DNA of 33,955 bases from an uncultured Prevotella sp. (GTDB lineage: Bacteria > Bacteroidota > Bacteroidia > Bacteroidales > Bacteroidaceae): the NCBI GenBank assembly GCA_905236755.1, contig CAJOCR010000027.1, positions 1 to 33,955 on the forward strand, read 5' to 3'. The notes under the pieces are model-generated. The model did not search any database, was not told the DNA's origin, and worked only from the letters and a program-made list of their open reading frames with translations. Shown here piece after piece: positions 8,523-18,129 of this stretch (position 1 is the stretch's first letter; the number at the start of each line of letters is the position of its first letter). Made by a program: the position numbers and the translations under genes.

Positions 8523-10550
8523 ATGAAAAAAGTTTTATTATCTGCACTCGCCCTGTTGGGTACTCTTTCTGTTAGTGCACAGAATCCTTATCTCCCATTG
8601 TGGGAGCATCTTCCTGATGGTGAACCACGTGTATTCGAAGATCCTGATCATCCAGGTAAATACCGTGCTTACATCATTGGTTCACACGATATCACCTACA
8701 GCGCATATTGCGGTAACGATATCCGCATGTGGTCGGCACCAGTAGAAGACCTCTCACAATGGAAAGATGAAGGTCCTATCTTCTCATGGTATGTAGATGG
8801 CCAGTGGGATACTATGTTTGCTCCTGACCTTGTGGAGACAACAGATAGAAAAACCGGCAAGAAGACATATTGGCTATATCCTCACAGCCGTGGCTGGAGA
8901 CGTGTTCCAATGGTATGTAAGGGTGATCGTCCTAATGGACCTTTCACACCTGTGAACCTCACCAAGGATGGCCGTCAGTGCCTGCCTGGTTCACTCATTG
9001 ACTTCGACCCATCGGTATTCATTGAGAACATAACTGACAAGAAAGACCCTGACTACGATAAGGGTTTCCGCGCATACGTGTTCTATGGTTTCCAGCACTC
9101 AACAGCTTGCGAACTTGACCAGAATACAATGTACTCTATGCGTCCAGGTACTAAGCTTCACGACTACTTCATCCCAGCAAGTGCTCGCTATGGCGTAGTA
9201 CGTGACCCAGAGGGAACAACCTATCCTGCACTCTATAAGGGTCAGAACCCTGGTGACTTCAACTTCTTTGAGGCTTCATCAATCCGTCAGGTAGGTAACA
9301 AATACGTAATGGTGTTCTCAGGTTATTCTGGTCCTGACTACGGTTTAGGCTCTACCAACTCAGCTCTTCGTTATGCCTTCGGTGACTCACCTCTTGGTCC
9401 TTGGCGTTCAGGTGGTGTTCTCGTTGATTCACGTGGTGTCGTTGAGAACGAAGATGGCAGTCATCTTATGACAACAAATGCTGCTCACAACACTCATGGT
9501 TCATTGCAGCAGATTAATGGTCAGTGGTATGTATTCTATCATCGTCCACCACGTGGCTTTGGAAATGCTCGTCAGGCAATGGTTGCTCCAGTGAAGATTA
9601 CATGGGACAAGAAGTCTGTTGCTGATGGTGGTGTTGTGAAGATCACAGCTTACGATCCATACGCTAAGAACAACGAGTGGACAGCTAAGGCCAGCGATGG
9701 TACTCAATATACAGGTGCTGAGGTAACAAGTGAAGGTTTCCAGATCTTCGGTTTGCCACCATACAACTATTATTCTGCAGGTATTGCTTGCTTCATGACT
9801 GGTAACGAGTGGATGCAGGACAACTATGATGTATGGAACAACAGCATGGATCTTGCAGGTATCACCAACAAGGGCATCGTTGGTTTCAAATACTTCGGTT
9901 TTGGTGGTTTGAATAAAGACACTAAGGGTATCAAGGCTTTTGCAGGCACTAAGAAGGGTGATGGCACTAAGCTGAACATCAACCTCGTTCCTGGTGGTAA
10001 GGGAGCATTCAAGATTCATGTAATGCTTGACAACCCTTGGAAGGGCAAGGAGATTGCTACTGTTGAAGTAGAGGCAAACGCTAAGCGTGTGGCTCAGAAC
10101 TATCAGGTAGCAGTTCCTGCTGTAGAAGGTTTGAAGGGCAAGCACGCTATCTACCTTGTTGCTGAAGGTGCAGAGATAGAGAGTAAGAAAGATAACCGTC
10201 CACAGTGGGCTCGTCAGCAGCCTCAGCGTCCAGAAGGTTTGTTTGATCTCCTTGGTCTTGGCTTCTCTAAGAACGGTACTACCTGTGAGGCTCCAAAGGT
10301 ACCTGTAGTAACCATCAAGGTAGATGGTCAGAAACTGAATATCCCTGCTACACCTATCCGTTGTAGCAATGCTAACGGACTCACTGATGCTATTCGCTAT
10401 CAGGTTTATGGTCCATTGAATAAGAACTCTAAGATTGATGTAACAGCCGACGACAACGATGTAAAGATTGAAGTTGGTGAGATTACAGACAATCGTGCAA
10501 CTGTTACCTGTACATACAAAGGCAACAAGAAAATTTACCTAATCAACTAA
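8523..10550 (+). CDS. GH43-like glycosidase with C-terminal CBM6-like region, secreted
   Basis: Predicted exported GH43 enzyme. The signal peptide is residues 1-20 (LGTLSVSAQ). The propeller begins with LPDGEPRVFEDP (candidate base D32), continues with DFDPSVF (D162) and FFEASSIRQ (E250, candidate acid), and ends with HGSLQQINGQWYVFYHR, a motif typical of GH43. Residues from about 400 form one or two beta-sandwich modules: KYFGFGGL and MLDNPWKG are CBM6-like, and the last roughly 80 residues look like a small immunoglobulin-like domain. The expected role is removal of arabinose or xylose from decorated xylan; the exact subfamily and linkage are unknown to me. A 160-bp repeat-filled gap precedes it, and a GC-rich hairpin follows. 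Confidence 0.82.
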   Translation: MKKVLLSALALLGTLSVSAQNPYLPLWEHLPDGEPRVFEDPDHPGKYRAYIIGSHDITYSAYCGNDIRMWSAPVEDLSQWKDEGPIFSWYVDGQWDTMFAPDLVETTDRKTGKKTYWLYPHSRGWRRVPMVCKGDRPNGPFTPVNLTKDGRQCLPGSLIDFDPSVFIENITDKKDPDYDKGFRAYVFYGFQHSTACELDQNTMYSMRPGTKLHDYFIPASARYGVVRDPEGTTYPALYKGQNPGDFNFFEASSIRQVGNKYVMVFSGYSGPDYGLGSTNSALRYAFGDSPLGPWRSGGVLVDSRGVVENEDGSHLMTTNAAHNTHGSLQQINGQWYVFYHRPPRGFGNARQAMVAPVKITWDKKSVADGGVVKITAYDPYAKNNEWTAKASDGTQYTGAEVTSEGFQIFGLPPYNYYSAGIACFMTGNEWMQDNYDVWNNSMDLAGITNKGIVGFKYFGFGGLNKDTKGIKAFAGTKKGDGTKLNINLVPGGKGAFKIHVMLDNPWKGKEIATVEVEANAKRVAQNYQVAVPAVEGLKGKHAIYLVAEGAEIESKKDNRPQWARQQPQRPEGLFDLLGLGFSKNGTTCEAPKVPVVTIKVDGQKLNIPATPIRCSNANGLTDAIRYQVYGPLNKNSKIDVTADDNDVKIEVGEITDNRATVTCTYKGNKKIYLIN

Positions 10551-10560
10551 TAACAGAACC

Positions 10561-10593
10561 ATCCCCCTACCCTTGCGAAAGGGCTGGGGGGAT
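10561..10593 (+). repeat. GC-rich intergenic hairpin between GH43 and esterase genes
   Basis: ATCCCCC (10561-10567) pairs with GGGGGAT (10587-10593). Inside, CCCTT (10570-10574) pairs with AAGGG (10579-10583) around a GCGA tetraloop. No U-tract follows, so it is more likely an RNA-stabilising or REP-like element than a terminator. It resembles the C-rich hairpins at 23211 and 31815. Confidence 0.65.
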
Positions 10594-10605
10594 CTTAATG
10601 TCTAA

Positions 10606-12561
<1,956 letters not shown>

Positions 12562-12564
12562 ATA

Positions 12565-14316
12565 ATGAAAAAGTTCTTAGTCACATCCGTGATTACACTT
12601 ATAAGTCTGCTTGGGGCACATGCCTCAGCAGACTCTAATTTCCATATTTATCTTTGCTTTGGACAATCGAATATGGAAGGCAATGCCCAGTGGGAATCAA
12701 TAGACGAGCAATATGTTGATCCACGTTTTCAAATGTTGGCAACAACAGATTTTGAAAATCCTCAGCGCACATTAGGCAACTGGTACACAGCCAACTGCCC
12801 TATCGTCAGTCCACAGGGAAAATTAGGAATGGCAGACTATTTCGGTAGAACCATGGTTGCTGCTATGCCTAACAACGTGAAGATTGGTGTTGTGGCTGTA
12901 GCCATTGGCGGATGTAACATCCTTATGTTTGACAAGGATAAATACACAGAATATGCTCAGAACGATGACTGGTCTGGATATTTAGCACGCACATACTATG
13001 GTGGCAATCCATACAAGCGTCTCATAGACATGGCGAAGAAAGCACAGGAGCAAGGTGTGATAAAAGGTATTCTGCTTCATCAGGGATGCAGCAACTGTGG
13101 CGACCCTAATTGGCCAACCATGGTGAAGAAGATATATAATGACATACTAACAGATCTCGACCTCAAAGCTGAGGATGTGCCTCTCTTTGCGGGTGAGACC
13201 GAGCGCCAAGACATGGGAGGAGGCTGTTTTGGACATAATACTGTAGTAGCACAGCTACCTACCGTTATTCCAACAGCACATATTGTCAGTTCAGATGGTA
13301 TCCAAGGAAATGGTAATGATGCATGGCATTTCTCAGCAGGCGGATACAGAATCTTTGGTAAAAGATATGCTTATGAGGTTCTACGCGCTATGGGTAAAGA
13401 GCCAAAAATGGACTCAGAATATATTCCCGACAATTCATTGCGTCCGTTTCTAAGTATCAAGAACATTGAGCCTGTAGATGACATAACCATAAGACCAGAT
13501 GTAAACAAGACTATTGATATATGGGGAGTATTCAACGATGAGCATCGTGAGAAGATAACCTCAGAAACAGTCTTTACAAGTAATGATTTCACTCTTACTG
13601 GTAATAGCTTTACTGCTACAGAAACAAAGAAAGGAACTATTACTGCCACATATACCGACTTTACTGGAGTGAAGAAAAGCATTGATATCAATGTAGAAGT
13701 AACAGAAGAAGGTCCAAACAGAGAGCTGGAAGTAAACAACAATACTGCTGGTTCTAACCCATGGGACAAACAGCTGCACGCCATTCTTAGTGAGCCAATG
13801 ACAATAGGCAAAGACTATGTAGTGAAAGCGAAGATAAAAGCAGATAATCCCGGTGAGGTGGCACTATGGCCTATATGGACAGGAAGTCCAAATAAAGACC
13901 AATGGGGCAACAGCACAGACCTACTTTATCTTGATACATACAACGTAACATCAGACTATCAGGAGTTTACATGGGAATTTAATGCTACCTATGCCATGGA
14001 CAAGCTGCAATGGGCTTTTGGAAAGATTGGTGGTAAGGTTTATTTTGATGAAGTATCTTGCCATGAGAAGGGAAACGACAAGAATCTGGTTCTTAATGGT
14101 TGTTTCAACAGCGATGATTTATCCAAATGGGAAGTCATTGGCTATGCAGGCCAAACAATGAAGATTATAGAGACTACTGTTCCTACAGGTTTGCACACAA
14201 TAATGCAAAACACAGGAGATAACAATACATACACCATGAGTGGATGCCGCGTTGATGATAAGCATCTTCGTCCAGGCATATATATCAAGAATAGAAAAAA
14301 AATAATAATAAGATAA
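12565..14316 (+). CDS. CE6/SASA esterase with C-terminal binding module and T9SS-like tail
   Basis: Predicted secreted carbohydrate acetyl esterase. The signal peptide is about 1-21. The SASA/CE6 domain (25-275) is related to the preceding protein and keeps GQSNMEG (S35) and the D252-x-x-H255 pair (DAWH), but the HQGES block reads HQGCSN with Cys175 where the neighbour has Glu176. An immunoglobulin-like linker (about 300-375) is followed by a jelly-roll module (about 380-540; WEFNATYAMDKLQWAFG), like CBM4/9-type domains. The end, MSGCRVDD...LRPGIYIKNRKK, resembles the Prevotella Por-type C-terminal tail (usual form YNLQGQ...GIYIVNGKKV). It starts 3 bp after one stop and ends 3 bp before the next start, so translational coupling is likely. 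Confidence 0.85.
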   Translation: MKKFLVTSVITLISLLGAHASADSNFHIYLCFGQSNMEGNAQWESIDEQYVDPRFQMLATTDFENPQRTLGNWYTANCPIVSPQGKLGMADYFGRTMVAAMPNNVKIGVVAVAIGGCNILMFDKDKYTEYAQNDDWSGYLARTYYGGNPYKRLIDMAKKAQEQGVIKGILLHQGCSNCGDPNWPTMVKKIYNDILTDLDLKAEDVPLFAGETERQDMGGGCFGHNTVVAQLPTVIPTAHIVSSDGIQGNGNDAWHFSAGGYRIFGKRYAYEVLRAMGKEPKMDSEYIPDNSLRPFLSIKNIEPVDDITIRPDVNKTIDIWGVFNDEHREKITSETVFTSNDFTLTGNSFTATETKKGTITATYTDFTGVKKSIDINVEVTEEGPNRELEVNNNTAGSNPWDKQLHAILSEPMTIGKDYVVKAKIKADNPGEVALWPIWTGSPNKDQWGNSTDLLYLDTYNVTSDYQEFTWEFNATYAMDKLQWAFGKIGGKVYFDEVSCHEKGNDKNLVLNGCFNSDDLSKWEVIGYAGQTMKIIETTVPTGLHTIMQNTGDNNTYTMSGCRVDDKHLRPGIYIKNRKKIIIR

Positions 14317-14319
14317 ACA

Positions 14320-15927
14320 ATGAAAAAGATCGTATTTAGCCTCTTGTTACTACTTGCAGGCAGCATGCCTACAATGGCACAAGATTTAATCTCAAAGGAT
14401 AGCCTCATACATAATCCAATGTTGTGGGCTGATGTTCCAGACCCCGACGTAATACGTGTAGGAGATACCTATTATCTCGTTTCCACAACCATGCATCTTA
14501 TGCCAGGTGCTCCTATAATGAAGTCGAAGGACTTGAAGAACTGGGAAACTGTAGGTTATATATTTGATAAACTCACTGATTCACCTCGCTATGATTTAAA
14601 GGAAGGAACAGTATATGGCCGTGGTCAGTGGGCTACATCATTGAAATATCATAATGGTAAGTTCTATGCTCTTTTGGCTCCAAACGAGATGAATGCCATG
14701 GGCGATACCTATATCTATACCGCCGACAAAGCAGAAGGTCCTTGGAAGTTGGTGTCACGTATGCGCCATTTCCATGATTGCTCCCTGTTCTTTGATGACG
14801 ACGACCGTGTATATGTTGTTTATGGTACAGGTGAGATGATGGAGCTGAAGAAAGATCTCTCAGATGTTATCGAAGGCACTCATCGTCAGATCTTCAAACG
14901 TGAAGCTGATGAGACTGGTCTTCTTGAGGGTAGTCGTCTTATCAAGCATAATGGAATGTATTACCTCTTGATGATCTCACATGCCTACGCACCTGGCATG
15001 CATCGTCGTGAAGTATGCTACCGTACTGATAACCTACAAGGAAAATGGGAGAAGAGAGTAATTCTTCAGAGCGAGTTTGGCGGATTCTCTTATGAAGCAC
15101 AGGGCACTATCGTGGATAGCGAAGATGGTGACTGGTATGGTATTATCTTCCAGGATCGTGGTGGTGTAGGTCGCGTCCTCACCCTTATGCCATGCAGATG
15201 GATTGATGGCTGGCCAATGTTAGGTGACGAGTATGGTCATGTGCCTGATGTTATGCGTCCTATAAAGAGCGGTCAACCCAAGAAGAGTATTGTTTGCTCT
15301 GATGATTTCTCAAGCAGTAAGTTAGGACTGCACTGGCAGTGGAACCATAACCCTGTTGATAAGGCATGGAGTTTGAGCGAAAGACCAGGTTATTTGCGTT
15401 TAAAGACCAATCGCGTAGTTAAGAATCTGTATCTTGCTCCTAACACCATTACACAGCGAATGATGGGTCCTACATGTCAGGGAACAGTAAGTCTTGACAT
15501 CAAGAACATGAAAGACGGCGACTGTGCTGGTTTTGCTGCTTTCAACAGTGATAGTGGTGTGCTTACCATCAAGAAGAGCGGTAAGAAGGTAACTCTTGAG
15601 ATGAGTGAGCAAAGTGCTAAGCTTGATAAAGACAATAAAGCAGTAACAGAACACAACGAGAAAGCTGTTGAGAGTGTCGTTCTGAAACAAAACAAGATAT
15701 GGTTGCGTATCGATGCTGATTTCCGTCCTGTAAACCACTGGGGTACCGACACAGCGGTATTCTCTTACAGTGTTGATGGTAAGAACTTCGTAAAGATAGG
15801 TAAAGAACATAAGATGCGCTTCGACTGGCAACGTTTCTTCATGGGTTCAAAATTCGCCATCTTCAACTATGCAACAAAGAAGCAAGGTGGTTATGTTGAT
15901 GTTGACTGCTTCAATGTGAAATTCTAA
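14320..15927 (+). CDS. GH43 beta-xylosidase/arabinofuranosidase (GH43_12-like), secreted
   Basis: Predicted exported GH43 enzyme. The signal peptide is residues 1-21 (GSMPTMAQ). Catalytic residues fit GH43 well: D41 (VPDPDVIRVGDTYY, base), D153 (HDCSLFFDD, modulator), E203 (LEGSRLIK, acid). A C-terminal concanavalin-like beta-sandwich (about 325-535, starting DDFSSSKLGLHWQWNHNP and ending VDCFNVKF) is the second domain usual in xylosidase-type GH43. The length of 535 aa is normal. The likely product is xylose from xylooligosaccharides or arabinose from arabinoxylan. Tight spacing on both sides (3 and 10 bp) places it firmly in the operon. Confidence 0.9.
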   Translation: MKKIVFSLLLLLAGSMPTMAQDLISKDSLIHNPMLWADVPDPDVIRVGDTYYLVSTTMHLMPGAPIMKSKDLKNWETVGYIFDKLTDSPRYDLKEGTVYGRGQWATSLKYHNGKFYALLAPNEMNAMGDTYIYTADKAEGPWKLVSRMRHFHDCSLFFDDDDRVYVVYGTGEMMELKKDLSDVIEGTHRQIFKREADETGLLEGSRLIKHNGMYYLLMISHAYAPGMHRREVCYRTDNLQGKWEKRVILQSEFGGFSYEAQGTIVDSEDGDWYGIIFQDRGGVGRVLTLMPCRWIDGWPMLGDEYGHVPDVMRPIKSGQPKKSIVCSDDFSSSKLGLHWQWNHNPVDKAWSLSERPGYLRLKTNRVVKNLYLAPNTITQRMMGPTCQGTVSLDIKNMKDGDCAGFAAFNSDSGVLTIKKSGKKVTLEMSEQSAKLDKDNKAVTEHNEKAVESVVLKQNKIWLRIDADFRPVNHWGTDTAVFSYSVDGKNFVKIGKEHKMRFDWQRFFMGSKFAIFNYATKKQGGYVDVDCFNVKF

Positions 15928-15937
15928 AAATAAAACA

Positions 15938-18103
15938 ATGAAAAAAATAACTCTTTTATCATTCCTAATATTCGGATGTCTTACAGCTACAGCACAAAAG
16001 ACATTTGGAACAGGAGAGATAACTATTAAGAAAGTAGCCAAAAATGCTGTTCGCATCATCTATAACGAGAAGGGTACGAAAAAACTTCCTACTCTTCCTG
16101 ATTGGCTTTATGTAAAAAATGACGAAGTAAAGAATAGTGATATCAGCGTTGACATAGATTCAAAACATCAAATTGTAAGTATCAAAAACAAGGCTGGTAA
16201 AACAGTATTTAAGGCTACTCGCCATCAACTCTTAAATGGCGGTGCATCCATGTCTTTCTGTTCTTCTAAGAACGAATATCTGTACGGACTTGGACAGTTT
16301 CAAGATGGATACAGCAATCTGAAAGGACTATCCAGAAGGCTAACTCAGGTAAACACTCAGATATCAATTCCAATGCTCCTTTCAAGCAAAGGATACGGCA
16401 TTTTGTGGAATAACTATGGAATGACTGAGTTCAATCCATGTAAAGAAAGTGTAAAGCTAACAAAGCAACAAGGCGAAGGAAAGCAAGAAATCGTAAACGT
16501 TACTTCTACCGAAGGCGGTAAAAAAGAGGTTCGTAAAAGAAATATCTTTGAAGGTGAACTATCTATAAAGGAAGAAGGCGATTACAGCATCCTTCTCGAT
16601 GTTGGTCAAAAGATGGCACGTCGTCATAATCTGACTATTGACAGAGAACCTGTTATTGAAATGCAGAATCTGTGGTTGCCACCTACAGCATCAAAGATTG
16701 TACATCTTAAACCAGGACGCCATCATCTCACTGCTGAATTAACACAAGAGGATAAACCTGTAGTATATTATAAGAAAGTCGACAACACAAGCGCGTTTGC
16801 CTCACCTATTGCCGATAAGGTTGACTATACTGTCTTTATTGGCAATGCAGATGAGGTAATATCTACCTATAGAGAGCTTACAGGTAAATGCCCAGAAATG
16901 CCTTCATGGGCTTTAGGCTATATCCATTGTCGTGAGCGCTTTCATTCGTCAGACGAAATTCTTCAGACAGCACAAAGATTCAAAAAAGAGAACCTGCCTA
17001 TTTCTATGATTGTGCAAGACTGGCAATATTGGGGAAAATATGGTTGGAACTCCATGAAATTTGACGAAGAATTCTATCCTAATCCTAAAGCCCTTACCGA
17101 CAGTTTGCACAAGATGAACATCAAACTCATGGTGAGTGTATGGTCAAAAATAGACAAGAACTCAGAAGTTGGAAAACTGATGAGTGCCCAAAATTACTAT
17201 ATCCCCAATACCGATTGGATTGATTTCTTCAATCAAAATGCAGCAGCAGCCTATTGGAAGAATTTCAATGAACGCCTTGTACCATTAGGTATTGACGCAT
17301 GGTGGCAGGACGCAACAGAACCTGAAAACGACGACCTTGTAGGCAGATGGGTGAACAACGGTAAATGGCAAGGTGAGCTGGTACGTAACATCTACCCTCT
17401 CCTTGTAAACAAGACTGTATATGAAGGACTTATGACAGCTGGTCGTACACCTATGATCCTCACACGTTGTGGCTTTGCAGGTATCCAACGTTATGGTTCT
17501 GCTTTGTGGAGTGGCGATGTTGGCAACGATTGGGAGACATTCCGCCGACAGATAACAGCTGGTCTTGGTATGCAGGCTGCAGGTATTCCATGGTGGACAT
17601 ACGATGCTGGCGGGTTTTTCCGTCCCGGTGATCAGTATAATAATCAAGACTATATCAATCGTATGTTGCGTTGGATAGAAACAAGTGTTTATCTTCCATT
17701 AATGCGCGTACATGGCTATATGAGCAACACAGAGCCATGGAACTATGGCAAAGAAGCACAACAGATTATTGCCAACTGTCTTAACGAACGCGAGCAGATG
17801 CGCCCATACATCGAGAAATGCGCAAAACAAATAGCTGAAAACGGCTACACATTAATGCGTCCGTTAGTGTTTGACTTTGCTGACGACGAAGAAGCACTAA
17901 AACAGAAGTACGAATACATGTTTGGTCCTGATTATCTTGTCAATCCTATCACAGAACCTAATGTCAAAGAATGGAAAACCTATCTTCCAAAGAACAAAAA
18001 GGGATGGACCGACAAATACACAGGCAAAGAATATGCTGGCGGACAATACATCACTACAAATGTGGATAAAACCCATATTGCTGTTTTTATTAGAAAGAAA
18101 TAA
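15938..18103 (+). CDS. GH31 alpha-glycosidase with PA14-like insert (alpha-xylosidase type), secreted
   Basis: Predicted exported GH31 enzyme. The signal peptide is residues 1-20 (LTATAQ). The N-terminal beta-domain is interrupted at about 205-285 by a PA14-like segment (PGRHHLTAEL). The barrel carries the GIDAWWQDATEP motif with nucleophile D458, and WSGDVGNDWETF with acid/base D527. A PA14 insert is known from the alpha-xylosidase CjXyl31A, which supports an alpha-xylosidase call. Alpha-glucosidase and alpha-galactosidase also exist in GH31. In a xylan cluster it may remove alpha-linked terminal xylose or galactose, or act on co-extracted xyloglucan. The length of 721 aa is shorter than many 800-950 aa members. 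Confidence 0.87.
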   Translation: MKKITLLSFLIFGCLTATAQKTFGTGEITIKKVAKNAVRIIYNEKGTKKLPTLPDWLYVKNDEVKNSDISVDIDSKHQIVSIKNKAGKTVFKATRHQLLNGGASMSFCSSKNEYLYGLGQFQDGYSNLKGLSRRLTQVNTQISIPMLLSSKGYGILWNNYGMTEFNPCKESVKLTKQQGEGKQEIVNVTSTEGGKKEVRKRNIFEGELSIKEEGDYSILLDVGQKMARRHNLTIDREPVIEMQNLWLPPTASKIVHLKPGRHHLTAELTQEDKPVVYYKKVDNTSAFASPIADKVDYTVFIGNADEVISTYRELTGKCPEMPSWALGYIHCRERFHSSDEILQTAQRFKKENLPISMIVQDWQYWGKYGWNSMKFDEEFYPNPKALTDSLHKMNIKLMVSVWSKIDKNSEVGKLMSAQNYYIPNTDWIDFFNQNAAAAYWKNFNERLVPLGIDAWWQDATEPENDDLVGRWVNNGKWQGELVRNIYPLLVNKTVYEGLMTAGRTPMILTRCGFAGIQRYGSALWSGDVGNDWETFRRQITAGLGMQAAGIPWWTYDAGGFFRPGDQYNNQDYINRMLRWIETSVYLPLMRVHGYMSNTEPWNYGKEAQQIIANCLNEREQMRPYIEKCAKQIAENGYTLMRPLVFDFADDEEALKQKYEYMFGPDYLVNPITEPNVKEWKTYLPKNKKGWTDKYTGKEYAGGQYITTNVDKTHIAVFIRKK

Positions 18104-18129
18104 CTATCAACTTAATAACTTTAATCCTT

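Noticed and set aside
9501..10145. 214-codon minus-strand frame inside the GH43 gene
   Set aside because: Antisense to a clear GH43/CBM coding sequence; no domain, no promoter.
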